Shown here in pieces: positions 1 to 11,753 of a DNA stretch of 64,000 nucleotides; the stretch's first letter is position 1; each line of letters starts with the position of its first letter. Under the pieces are notes generated by a model. The model saw only the letters and a program-made list of their open reading frames with translations, made no database searches and was not told where the DNA came from. The stretch is from positions 806,001 to 870,000 of the forward strand of contig CATNEN010000031.1 in the NCBI GenBank assembly GCA_950097015.1, read 5' to 3'. This DNA comes from Macrostomum hystrix (lineage: Eukaryota; Platyhelminthes; Macrostomidae). Both the position numbers and the translations under genes were made by a program.

Positions 1-204
1 TTTAACAAAAGAAGGCTTGAAATTCATGCAATGGTGTCTATATATTCGTATGCGCACTGACCGCTAACACGAACTGCTCAGAAACATCTTTTCTTACGTT
101 GAGTGGCTTCTTGTAAGTAATGTGGCAGAGACACGTCATAGTCACATGGAAAGTAGGAAGTAGGAACCGTGGATTCCCATGCCACAGAGATTAACAAAAA
201 ATGT

Positions 205-1131
205 GGATACCCTATTCTTCTCTTAAGGAAATTAGCTAGCCATGGGGCGGTCAGATACAATCAGCTCATGCTGTACTGCACAGCAATGATAGAAAGCATA
301 GCTCTGTACGCCTCCGAGGCCTGGGGGGCTTTTGTCTCGTGGAACCTGGGTCCTTGGGACCGCTGTCTTGTGGAAAGGGTAAACATCAGGTGCTGTAAAG
401 CCATACTACAAGTCAGCCAAAATACGGATGGCAACGGGGCCCGCTCGGAGTTAGGCAGATTGCCTTTATTATACAACATCCAGAAAAGAAGCATTTCGTA
501 CTGGGCCTCCATAACAAGCCGGCCGGACTCCATAATTTTCAAGTTATTGGCGGACCAAACATACAGTGATGTTGGAATCAAAGCAAAGACCAACAATGAC
601 GTTATGCTGAACTGCAGAGGCATTAGTCCCGCAAAAGCAATTGGAAACCACAGGAAAAATTTCGTTTCTCAGTTTGATACCCATTGGAGACAAAGGACAC
701 AGAACTCAAGCAAGCTAAGACACTTCTATTACTCCTTCAAGCAATATTATTCAGCCGAAAAATATTTACAGCAAGTATACAACCCGGAGTTGAGACGTAC
801 CATATCCTCGTTTAGACTAGGAAACCATAAGCTAGCTTGCGAAACATTGCGAACTGCAAGACCGAAAATTCCGTATGAGAACAGATTATGTAGTAAGTGC
901 AAAACAGAAGTTGAAAACGAGGTCCACTTCCTTTTTAAGTGCAGTTGGAATATGTATAGCGCAGCACGTTCGAATTTTGAGAAGGAAATTTCTGGGAAAA
1001 CTCCCAATTTCATATCCTTAACAGCAGAAGAGAAATCTAACTACATAATGGCTCAAGACGATAGGGAAACCAATGAAGCTTTAGCAAAATACATCATAGA
1101 TATCTCTAAAATAAGGGAACAGCTGCCCTGA
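205..1131 (+). pseudogene. 3' fragment of a LINE reverse-transcriptase ORF
   Basis: This is an open frame of about 310 codons ending in TGA at 1129-1131. It resembles the C-terminal third of a non-LTR retrotransposon ORF2. Near its start is the thumb/connection-like stretch LYASEAWG. Near its end is a CCHC zinc-binding motif of the zf-RVT type (CSKC, eight residues, H, four residues, C; about 891-945). The catalytic polymerase core and endonuclease are absent, so the copy is 5'-truncated, as LINE insertions usually are. LINE-like similarity starts somewhere between 169 and 240, so the exact 5' break is uncertain. An A-rich 3' tail follows at about 1290-1340. It cannot be autonomous. The family (RTE, Jockey or CR1 type) cannot be settled by eye. 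Confidence 0.7.
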
Positions 1132-1368
1132 GACTACAAGCTCGCATTAACATTTAACAATATATATATTGTTTTATTCGTGGCGTCCCTTGTGTTTTTA
1201 CTGCTCTTATTTTTAATACCTTTGCTTTTGCTTTTCCCTTCCCAGCTCGATAGTGGAATCCTACAAAACTTCGCCTTTTATGTTATGTTTTTCGTTGTCC
1301 ATTAAAATATTTGTCAACAAAAATATATAAAGAAAAAAAAATCAGCACCCATAGATGGCGTGCGCGTT

Positions 1369-1398
<30 letters not shown>
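1132..1398 (+). repeat. LINE 3' tail and (AAT)n microsatellite
   Basis: After the LINE stop codon there is an AT-rich 3' UTR-like stretch. It ends in an A-rich tract near 1326-1340 and then a perfect AAT microsatellite at about 1369-1398. This fits the 3' end of a retrotransposed copy, though the microsatellite could be independent. Confidence 0.5.
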
Positions 1399-1400
<2 letters not shown>

Positions 1401-2698
1401 CAGGCAAACATAAACATCACTGATTCAAGTTTAACTTATAATAATTAACTTATTAACCAGACAATTATTCATCTGCTATCAGACTCGGATATAGTTTCAT
1501 CCAACAACTGAACGGTTATTGACAAGTTTAAACTGGAATTTCGCATGGCTTTGGACTAGCAGTCAGCGCGAGAGCGCCATGGGTCAAGCTTAGAATTTGA
1601 GTACAAAACACACAGGATCCTGGAGTTATCCTATGCTGCAGCATTCAGACTTGAAGTTGAGCGGTATTGCAGTTTGGAAATGGTTATTGTTGTCACTGCT
1701 TCTTGGAAAGCCTAGGGCTAAAGTGACCGACTCAATCGGTATGATGCAGACTTGTCAAAACAAATCTAGCAACGTGAGTTTGGATACTGTCATGAGAAAC
1801 AGGGATTGCGGTATTTTGAACTCATGAAGAGTAATCGACCATTTTCATTAGCTCGTTCTAGAGCTCTTTGCTTTTGTCTCTCTATTTCTTCTCATTACAT
1901 GATTCACTCGAGCCGTAGCCTCAAAGCCGCCGTAGACAATAATGGGGAATACCGATACCCCTAATGAGCACTGATGCAAAAGTCTATTCAAAGTTAGTCA
2001 ATTAAAAGTGCAAATGAAAGCCACAACAGAAACATACATTTTTTAAACGACTTGTACTTTGTGCACTTTAGTCTAGTCAGAAAGAATAGAAACTACACTT
2101 ACCCGAGTTGGGCCAGATGTACAGCCAGTGGCTACTGCACGACGCTTCCAAAGGCTGTGTACAGTTGTTCAGTCCGTGGACATGGCATGCCACAACACCT
2201 ACCCAAATTTCTAACCCAGATTCTGCTTGTAAGCATTTACCTATTCCGTGCCATACATAGCTGCTTATCGGCTGAGGTTTAACCTACCAGTGGCATAGAA
2301 GCTTCCTTCATCCATCATGCACTATTGTTCATACATTGTTAATACAAAAATCATACTATAAAACTGTTCTAATCATACTGACATACCGGAAATTATGAAT
2401 CAATTCTGCACTTTAGAATCCAGCTAAATAGATTCCATCGCGTCAGAACGCAACAACAGCTTTTACCCGCTTTTTATTGATGTGATCTAATGCGTGAAAT
2501 AGTCGACAGTCCAGCCAACGGTTCGCACAATGCCACTTGATATGCAATGTTCACAATAAAATTGTAAGTTTTGAATTTTGACTGTCAGCACTATGCAGTA
2601 GCACATTTTAGGCACCTCGAGTTGGGAGACCATCAGGTAGAATCTTCAATTTGGCTCATCGACAGCTGCAATGATTCGGTCAACAATGGAGAGATCAG
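1399..2698. other. Gene-free stretch downstream of the lectin/Ig-like gene
   Basis: No convincing exon is seen. At about 2135-2215 there is a short dispersed repeat (core CAGTCCGTGGACATGGCA) that recurs in variant form at about 22440-22600. The 3' end of the minus-strand gene lies here, with a candidate poly(A) signal at 2473-2478. Confidence 0.5.
2473..2478 (-). terminator. Candidate poly(A) signal AATAAA for the lectin/Ig-like gene
   Basis: TTTATT on the plus strand reads AATAAA on the minus strand, about 220 bp past the stop codon at 2699-2701. The hexamer is common by chance in AT-rich DNA, so support is weak. Confidence 0.35.
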
Positions 2699-2783
2699 TT
2701 AGCTCTGACGTCGTCGGTACAAAAAAGTGCGAAGACTCATTCCAAACCATGAAGAACTCACGCTATTAAGCTCTGACGCATCT

Positions 2784-2816
<33 letters not shown>

Positions 2817-5800
2817 GAATTCAGCCGAGCGACTCGCAGCGGAATGGCCACCAGCTGGAAGCTGCGCCGCGATCCGCTCAGGCATCGGTACGTGCCGATC
2901 GCCAGCCCGACGCAGAATGCGACCGCCAGGGCACCCAGGCCGAGCCCCATCAGGCTATTCCCAGACTCCGCATGAGGCCCACGCAGAAGCAACTTGGCCA
3001 GCGTGCCGTCTGACTTCGGGGCGTCCGTTGGAGCTTCAAGCGGCTTGGTCAAAGGCTCAACTGTCGACTTGCTTACTTTCTGAGCATCCGATAGGGAGGT
3101 TCTTGAGAAGCCGTCGGCAGCTACAGTGGAAGCAATGCTATCGGCGGCCAAGCCAATGTGCAAGTCAGCTTCCATGTTCTCATTCGAGGTCTTTTCGATG
3201 GCTAAAATGGGGAGATCGTTCGACAGTCATTGCATTCGCGATCGGAATTTTGATATTTGAGTGTATTCTCTAACTTCCACTCACTGTAGTTTGCCTGAAA
3301 CATTTTCGAGTTTCTCGATGGACCAAAAACTCGGTCTCCGATCTCCGTGAACTGGCTGACCTGACAGGTGACGGTGACTGCAGCCTGAGGCTCCAGCAGC
3401 CGTTGGAGCACCTGGGCTCTTTGGACCCAGCCAGAGTTGGGACCCAGCCGTTCTGACAAGGGAATAATCTGAAGTAAAAGCACAATGCAGTCAACATTTA
3501 TCAACATATCCTTAGAAAAATTCAGCAATACATCACTTGATCCCTTCATCGATATTTCACGTAAACTTTTTGTAATATAAGTCCTTATTATGCAATCAGC
3601 CCCTCATCCCAACGGGACTGGTTCAGGGTCGATCACCGTCACAGTGTCGATGCTGACAGCTTCTGATGTCAGCGAGCAGTGCAGTTCAGGCCGAGGGTTT
3701 CCCTCCTCCGTCAGCACTGCCAGCACCAGGTCCGAGCCGTTGACAAGCCGGCCAGACCAGCCGATGGTGCTCGCGGAGACTGCAAAGGCAGGAGAGGAAA
3801 GTCATGAGGTCGCGGATACCCATGACGGACACTCGTGTGTCAAATTGATTACAGTGAACTGTGATGGTCTGCGAGAACTCCTGAGTGTATTCCGACCTCC
3901 CTGCCTGACTGGCTCTGCATTTCAGGTGTCCAGAGTTGAATCTCCGAACGACGATGATGGAGAACTTGCTCACGAGGTGAGACGGACCCGCGTAAACGCG
4001 GCTCGGTTTCAGACGCACCTGGAGATTGCGGACGGTACAATAACCAGAGTGCTCAATCAATACAAGTTCAACAGTGAAAGCAGTCTTGGATTCACCTGAG
4101 AGCCGTCAATGATCTGCAGCCAGCACTGTTGATTCGGCTCCGGGTTGCCCTCGAGAGACTCCACATTGAAGGTCATTCGCTGGCCCTCCTTCAACACGAT
4201 TGGTGCGCTCGCGGACCAGTTGCTTCTGGCTGTGACTAAAATGAGTAAAGTACAAGAAAATCACATCAGAATCAGAGATGTGAGAAATCAGAGAGCTTCT
4301 CACAATGAACCGTCAGGTTTCGAGACGCTCTCTGCCAGAACAGAGTGAGCGATCCATTGCTCTGGGTGAGGTCGCACTCGACAACGCATCCGTGCACCAT
4401 CGCCTTCGTCACTTCGAAGCTGCCAGTCTGAAATGACATGCAAAGGGTCATGCAGTCGAGTTTGGGTTTGCTCGAGAGTATTGACAGAGTCCTCTCACAA
4501 GGTTCTCCGTCAGTGGGAGCAAGGTAACTGAGCCCGTGCATGAGAGGCTGCAGCTGACAGTCGACTGTGGCTGGCCTGGTGTGACGTGAACCCTGAATTC
4601 TGTGGCATTGCCTACTTTCAGTACGTCTGGCAGATCTATGCTCAGTGCGGCCGGATCTGCAGAGGGGAGTAGAGACGCTAAGATATGAGCACCGATTCGA
4701 TTGAAAATGCTGGACTGCGCATGCTTACTCACAGTAGACTGTAAGTCTCTGACTGAAGAAGTGCAAAAACTGGCGAGTATTGGCCACACATCTCAGCACC
4801 GTTTGGTCCATCAAAGGCGTAGCGGTGAAGACAAAGCGAGTCACCAGGGGAGATTCTCCAAGTCGCGATCCATTGTTCGCAAAGGCCTTTTAAGCAAGCA
4901 AATCAATTACTTTTAGGCCGTGGCTCATTGAAAACGAAAACATTATATTCAACTTACCGTAGAGCCATTGGCTAGTATGATGAAACATATATGAAGTGGC
5001 ACAGGGTTGCCACCGAGAGATGTCAATGTCACCTGAAAGGTATCTCCCTGCATGACCCACAGAGTGGGAGTTCCGGTCCATGAACTGTTGGATCGGTCTG
5101 CCGGAATTATCGATCGAGGGTTTAACAGAAGTGCACGGACAGGAATGCATGACGGGTTAATATTTATTGATACTTTACTGTCTGACTGTTCTTACTAACA
5201 TTCAATGTTTAAACGCCTATTAGCCCAGTCCGAGAACACAATTGTTGAGTTGATGGTCTGATTGAGCAAACAGACTAGGTCTCCATGATGCATGCTTCTC
5301 TGGGGCATGAACTGGCCAGTCTGAAAAGCAAGAGTGGGGACTTATGAAGAGTGCCAGCTTTCAGGTCAAATTCGTGGCACATGCTCGCACCAGATCTGGG
5401 CTCAGCGGCACGCTGAGGACAACGCCATTGGCTCGCACACTGCAGTCGACCTGAGGTGGCGGCTGTCCAGAGCTGACGTTGACGCTGAAGTTTGCTGCGA
5501 CGCCCTCCGTAAGGACCTCCGGGACGGAAATGCTGATTGACGCAGCAACTGGAGACAGTGAGGATATGCTGGGCTTTTATGTCCAAATGTCACGTAGGAC
5601 TACCAAGCCGTTTCGCCGCCCATTTTTATACCAACAGGTGGGAAATTCCCCCTGATAATTATTTTCGCTGCACCCAAACAGAGCAACGCAAGCAAACGAA
5701 ACTCATGAACACGGGCCAACTTTTTGTTGCGCATTTTCTGAAACAGGAATCAAGTCGCCAGCCCTACAGACCGTGGTGATATTCAACAGTTCTGGCTGAA

Positions 5801-8800
5801 GGTCAGACTTTCCTAGTGTATTTCAAATACCCCTATAAACGAATTTGCACTGCGCATCAGTGCAGCCTTGGCAGGCCTTTAAAATTTCTCGGCACGTCAT
5901 CCGAATGTGCCTGCATCTTCTCCGACATCGATGGTCACTGAGCTTTATCTAGAATACAATGGCTTCTTATGGGAAAAAGCAGACCGTCGGCCAGAACCGG
6001 CGAATATCTCATGTTTCAGAAGATGCACAGCAAAAAGTTGGCCCGTGTTCATGAGTTCCGTGAGGCCTGCGTTGCGCTGGGGGGCGCGAATTCGTATCTT
6101 GAAAAGCGAAATTAGCGATCTGACTCACACAGCACCGCTGGCAGCCGCTGCTCAGTCCAGGTCTCGAAGAGTCCCGACTGGTTGGCCAGGCACAGCAGCG
6201 ATGCCCCGCTGCCCCAGAGCCGGCTTACGTTCAGCGAGTAGGAGCTGCTGCTGTTTGTGGTCTGCGGAGCAGCAAATCGTATTCATAGGGTAAATTCTAG
6301 TCGTAAGTTGTGGATATTGCTGTCGGATTGTCATCAGAAATTGTGACGTACCAACATTGGAGTCAAGCTGGTGTTGCCGAGGTCGGACTGAAGCAGGCAG
6401 CTGTGGCTGGTCTCGAGCTGGTTGCTGTCCGATGAGTTCACGGTGAGGCTCACAGTTGCGCCATCCAGCCAGCTGGCTAGCTCTGGCAGCTGGAAGAGCG
6501 TCCTGCAGCGAACTGAGAGAGCGAGTCGGTTGAGTAGTGTGACTCAGCTCACAGCTAACTAAATCCTTATGTGAGTATTGGCTATTCATTCACTGCCAGG
6601 GCAAGAATTGAAATTATTCTGAGCCTCACAGAGAAACCGTGGCACCGACAGCTGCCTGGTCTCCGCCACACCTGTGCCTTGCAGCTGGGATTCGCACGAG
6701 ACGTTCCCGTGCTCGAATTCAGCACTCACGATCGGTCTGAACTCGGACTGCAGCCTCACGAATGAGTAGACATCTGTGAATCCTCTCTCCTGCTGGCTCT
6801 CGGATGCGGCTGACAGAGCCAGTCGGTGGCCGTTGCTGCTGACCAGTGAGCAGGAATGCCGCGGTGCGGGCAGGGCGAAGTCCGTACTGAAGCTGAAGTG
6901 CACCGGCTTGCCCACCAGCCAGTGAGGGGCGCCATTCAGGCTGAGCTTCACCGACCGCGAAGGAACTGCGGGTGTGGAGGCGAGACTAAATTTTTCCTCA
7001 CTAGCTTCAAACCGTTTCATAAGAGTGTAGCTTTTCCTTAAGAAAGATACGAGAATGAAAACTTCGATCAGCCTTATATTGAGAATTTATTAAGATGAAA
7101 CTGAGCGAAAATCGGATCGCACCTACGAACTCGAGCGTCTCGGAGACAGCCTGGCTTCCTCCGTCCGAGCACCTGTAGCTAAGAGTGAGCACTGCTCCCT
7201 GCATCCACAAATATCCGATCAGCGAGAACCTCAGCTGGTTGACTGACAACTAAAGTGAAAAAAAACTAGCTGAAATGTGTTTTCGGCTAGACAGACAGCA
7301 AAGCGATTCGCAATGATTACCCTGTGGAATTCATTGGTCGGGTTCGGCAGCACTCGAGTGCCGTTGGGAAGCTTCATAGTAAGAGTCACATGACCTGGCT
7401 GCATTGTGCACGGCAGATGCGCCAGCACCGTGACGCCGCGACCATCGGTGAGAAGCCGCAGGCCGCCATCATGACACTCGGTGGATTCAGTTGTGCAAAC
7501 TGAGAACTTACCAGCTTCTGTGGCTGAAAGCGATCAAGTTGCTCTTCATCAGGGATAGCGTCTACATAGAAAGTATCATCGATACTAGTATCAGAAAGTA
7601 ACTGGATCGGAGCTGTCAGTCACTAACAAAAGATTTATTGAATGATTTGGCTGTGGGAATGGTGCGAGTTTCTGTATCCAATGCCCGCAAAGATTACTTA
7701 GAATTGCCAAGCCAACGAAGCTCATGTTCGCGTAATGGTCGGCCAGCTTCCTCAGCAGGATGACGGACGCTCTGGTCTGCAATGCCGGACAGCTCAAACT
7801 GGCAATCAATTCTTGGAAGGAAATCAATATCGACTATTTTTTATAATCCTAAATTCCTTAATTAGGACGCCCACCTGACTGGCCAGCGAGCAGCAGGAGA
7901 CTGTGAGCAGCTCCCCGTCTGCGATCCCCGCGGCCTTGGTGGAGCCGCACAGTGAGAAGTCCTCAGCCCTGAAGCCGGCCATCCACTCGGACTGGCAGCT
8001 GTCCTTGCGCAGCAGCTCACCTGGCAGTGTACCGGAATAGTACACCTGCACTCCTGCGGCCCCGTTGCGGGCCTCGTCGCTGCCACCTGAGGTTTTTGAA
8101 GGTTGACAAGTTGTGAGCTGTGAAACTGCTCAAGCTATTTTCTACATGTAGCTTGACGCCACCAATTACTTGTGCACTTGAAAAATGCTTGAAGGTCGTG
8201 GCGAGTATAGTTATCTTGAAGGAGGTACTCAGGAAATAGAAATGTTCCGTGTTAATTTATTATTTCAGTTGCCCCTTCTAGGAAAAGTTTAGGAGAGGAG
8301 ACTGTGGAGCATCACGTCATCAACTGCCTTTATTTGAGTAAGTGCACCAGCTGCTGGCTCCTTGGCCACCCCGACTGGATAGACGAGCTGACTGCCCCGG
8401 ACAACATCCGTGACATTCGCGCCTTCGTCCTGGACACCAGGCGGATGAGGGTCGCCGACACTTTCCCTGAAAACATGCAGTCAGTAAGTGCTTGGCATCA
8501 CACACTCGGACTCACTGCCAGCCTGAATCTGCAGCAGCCATAGAAGCGCAGGCTGCCGCAGCTGCAGCAGAAACCAGTGGTAGTCGGCGTCCGCAGTCGC
8601 CCAGCTGCCGGACTGAAAGAAGCCGGAGCCCAGCGGCGTCGAATAATTCCAGAAGCAGCTGGTTTGAGATTGGAATCGCCAGGAAGATGACTGCCAGGTT
8701 CGGACCAGGTTGGTCTTTGACACCGGGGAAAAATTGTCTAAAATAATCGAATTGGATTCTCAGAACTGTCGATTTATTCAGCTTTATTGTTTGGCACCTA

Positions 8801-11413
8801 TAATCACCTTCTTCGATCTCCATATACTTGAAGTTTAGCATTTTATCTTCGCTGTGCAGCACATTCTTGAGAAGCAGAATGTAGTTTGTCAGCTGGATCA
8901 GAAGATGGAGCTTAATCAGAAATTATTTGACAAGTCGTACTTATTAGATCGAAATATTTAGTACAGTATGGTTTCATAAGCCGACCTGGCTGCAAGGTGT
9001 CCTGGAGCAGCGCACTGATTTCCTCATATTACTATCAGCAGTAATGCCGCACAGGTCCAGCTGATCCGATTGCGAGGTGTGCAAGTAGCCCAGACAGCTG
9101 GACTGGGCTGTCATGAGCTGCTCAGGCAGAGTGCTCGCATGCCGAACCGCGATATTGTTGGCTCTGTTATTCACTAAAGTCGGGTGGGCGGAGAATAATG
9201 GACTTTGCAATGGAATGGCTTAGCTCTTGGCGGTCTCTTATTAGGCAGTGAGTTGTCAGGTGAGGCAGTGAGCTGTCAGGTGAGGCAGTGAGTTGTCAGG
9301 TGAGGCAGTGAGCTGTCAGGTGAGGCAGTGAGCTGTCAGGTGAGGCATTGAGCTGTCAGGTGAGGCAGTGAGCTGTCAGGTGAGGCAGTGAGCTGTCAGG
9401 TGAGGCAGTGAGCTGTCAGGTGAGACAGTGAGCTGTCAGGTGAGAGCAGTGAGCTGTCAGGTGAGGCAGTAAGCTGTCAGGTGAGGCATTGAGCTGTCAG
9501 GTGAGGCAGTGAGCTGTCAGGTGAGGCAGTAAGCTGTCAGGTGAGGCAGTGAGCTGTCAGGTGAGGAAATGAGGCAGTGAGGTGTCAAGTGAGGCAGTGA
9601 GCTGTCAGGTGAGGTAGTGAGGAAGTGAGCTGTCAGGTGAGGAAATGAGGCAGTGAGGTGTCAAGTGAGGCAGTTAGCTGTCAGGTGAGGTAGTGAGGCA
9701 GTGAGGTGTCAAGTGAGGCAGTGAGCTGTCAGGTGAGGTAGTGAGGCAGTGAGGTGTCAAGTGAGTCAGTGAGCTGTCAGGTGAGGTAGTGAGGCAGTGA
9801 GGTGTCAAGTGAGTCAGTGAGCTGTCAGGTGAGGTAGTGAGGCAGTGAGGTGTCAAGTGAGGCAGTGAGCTGTCAGGTGAGGTAGTGAGGCAGTGAGGTG
9901 TCAAGTGAGTCAGTGAGCTGTCAGGTGAGGTAGTGAGGCAGGAGGTGTCAAGTGAGGCAGTGAGCTGTCAGGTGAGGTAGTGAGGCAGTGAGGTGTCAAG
10001 TGAGGCAGTGAGGCAGTGAGCTATAAGGTGAGGTAGTGAGCTGTCAGGTGAGGCAGTGAGGTGCGAGAAAGAGTAAGTTTAAAGATTCGTCTTGGCACTT
10101 AAAAAATTGTCCCGGTCTGGCATCCAGCGTGACGGACAGCAAGCGCACAGGCCTAGCCAGCCGGATCAGCAGCCACTGGTAGCCCGAGTCCGATCTGTCG
10201 GCTGTGTGAAAGTAGTCCCAATGGCCGGTGCGGCTGATGGTGTTGCTGAAGCAATAGGTGTCAGAGTCGCCGTACCTGGAGGATTGCCAGGACTGGGCGA
10301 CCAGGCTGTCGGTCACGACGACTGATTTTCCTGATGATGGACGGTTTGGGTTGCACCCGGTCTATGCATGAATTCACGCCCCTTGTGGCCTAACCCGAAG
10401 GTGCAGTGTGTACATATGCACTTCCTGATGATGAAGAATTCGGTGATGAAGAGCTCAGTGACAGTTTAACATTTCTCCCCTGGGGTAAGACCACGCGGTA
10501 TTTCGTATACCCACTGTCCACCTCACGATAGCTCCCAAATAGAATGACAGATTTTCGTGAAAAATCCACCATATAAATCCAAGTTTGCCGCACTAACTTT
10601 CAAAAGCGTCCGATATCAGCATCGTCGCGATATTCAGCGATTCTTGTCGAAGACCCTGGCGACAAAGACAACTAACATTGCTCTTTGTATAGACCTCTAT
10701 GGTGAATCAATATTGGTAAAAAAATTAACAATATAGTCAAATTAATATAACTAAAATAATATCCGACTAGGTTATAGCTCGTTTATTGGCGGTGTTTGGT
10801 ACCCACACCCCGACGAGAATCGTTGAATATTTCGACGATGACCGATGTTTTGTGATTCTGGAAGTTGTTTCATCGGATAGAGCAGAAAATGTTAGCCCGT
10901 GTTCTGGATTTTCCTGGTGGTTAGTTGAATTTTTGGGAAGTACAGAAAAAGTATGGGTATCTGAGATGCCCCTATAGTCTTTCTACCGTTAATTAAAAGT
11001 GTGTCCATATTTGCTATAAGAGACCAAGAGTTGAAAGCCAAGTCTTTGTTGAACAGAACAGTATTGGACCGCAAAAAGACGTTGCATATAATCATTCTGC
11101 TGTACACTATTTAAGTAGAGGACCAACGATTGGCGATGCAGGTGAGCAGCCAATCAATGATAACAATAGTCCTATTTCAAACGTCCGAATAATGCCGCGC
11201 AAGTGGTCCCTTCTGAGCTTTACTGATGCACCTGTTTTCCGTGATCTTGCAAGTGACACAACCCGACATACGAGCGTATACCTCATACACAACTCGTATA
11301 TGATTACCTGCAGCCACATTGTCCAGCAGAACACAGCAGAGAAGCACTAGTAGCGGCAGACGCGGCAGGCAGCGAGAGCCCGCTCTGAACCGGATCGACT
11401 TCTTAGCAAACAT
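2699..11413 (-). CDS. Type I membrane protein: two fucolectin/F5-8C-like domains plus eight Ig-like modules
   Basis: This 24-exon model of about 1429 aa has all junctions in phase. Exons (transcript order): 11308-11413, 10099-10321, 8986-9202, 8808-8892, 8506-8737, 8348-8466, 7875-8086, 7698-7833, 7321-7499, 7123-7249, 6630-6965, 6352-6512, 6129-6261, 5391-5548, 5200-5320, 4958-5097, 4733-4886, 4499-4656, 4304-4427, 4096-4235, 3820-4018, 3637-3779, 3285-3468, 2699-3201. Exon 1 encodes a signal peptide (core [12 protein letters not shown]). Exons 2-4 and 5-8 each encode a galactose-binding-like (fucolectin/F5-8C) domain: an early QSSR/QSSS motif, then W-L-L-x-x-L, paired Cys, and a closing strand. 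Exons 9-23 encode eight modules of about 93-113 aa. Exon 24 carries a transmembrane helix (core [16 protein letters not shown]), a 62-aa cytoplasmic tail and ten Gln. Role: probably glycan-binding cell-surface recognition or adhesion (inference). The junctions out of exons 2 and 5 use weak donors and are the least certain. I do not recognise a named orthologue. Confidence 0.75.
2788..2816 (-). repeat. CAG/CTG triplet tract encoding poly-Gln
   Basis: About ten near-pure CAG codons (CTG on the plus strand) encode ten Gln in the cytoplasmic tail of the lectin/Ig-like protein. They are in frame and in the last exon. The purity suggests length variability. Confidence 0.85.
9241..10062. repeat. Minisatellite, about 20-bp unit, intron 2 of the lectin/Ig-like gene
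   Basis: Tandem copies of GTGAGGCAGTGAGCTGTCAG run through the intron between exons 2 and 3. From about 9580 the array changes to a longer compound unit that alternates AGTGAGGTGTCAAGTGAG with the basic unit, i.e. a higher-order repeat. Open frames read through it are repeat artefacts. Confidence 0.95.
10460..10995. mobile_element. MITE-like element, copy 1, in intron 1 of the lectin/Ig-like gene
   Basis: The ends are imperfect inverted repeats related to CAGTAGAAAGACCACAGGGG, next to TTAA-like sequence at both ends. The interior from about 10800 to 10960 matches in inverted orientation the copy at 25095-25471 (shared stretch about ATTCTGGAAGTTGT). It has no coding capacity, so it is a non-autonomous DNA element. 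Boundaries are approximate. Confidence 0.55.
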
Positions 11414-11753
11414 TTCGACAACTGAGCGACCTACAGATGCTGGAAAACTGCTGAAAAATATCACTGAAGATCCACCTTTTATAACCTGTGCCGCACACAA
11501 GAACGGATAGAATGCAGCTTCAGTGTACACGTCTCTCCCTGGATACTTCCACCTTGGAAAGGGAAAACCAATTTCTTGTGAAACAGTCCTTATCGTCGAC
11601 GTCATCTCATCGCCTTTTGGACGCTTAAAAACTGTTCGTCCTTTAATTTGCGCAAAATAGGGCCAACCCCCAAAGGCATAGTGGACACAGCTTCAAGGCA
11701 GATGCACACACGCTTCAGGGCCTGGTGTCATTCTGCAAACATTACTACCTGTA

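Noticed and set aside
4019-4095. Alternative reading in which 4019-4095 is coding
   Set aside because: The upstream frame meets a stop. Treating it as a 77-bp intron restores frame and module length.
7512-7570. Segment with AG and GTAAGT borders considered as an exon
   Set aside because: No phase lets it join both neighbours. Skipping it joins 7698-7833 to 7321-7499 perfectly.
10390-10593. Minus-strand frame of 67 codons considered as an exon of the lectin/Ig-like gene
   Set aside because: It lies within the MITE copy at 10460-10995, and exon 1 joins exon 2 in phase without it.
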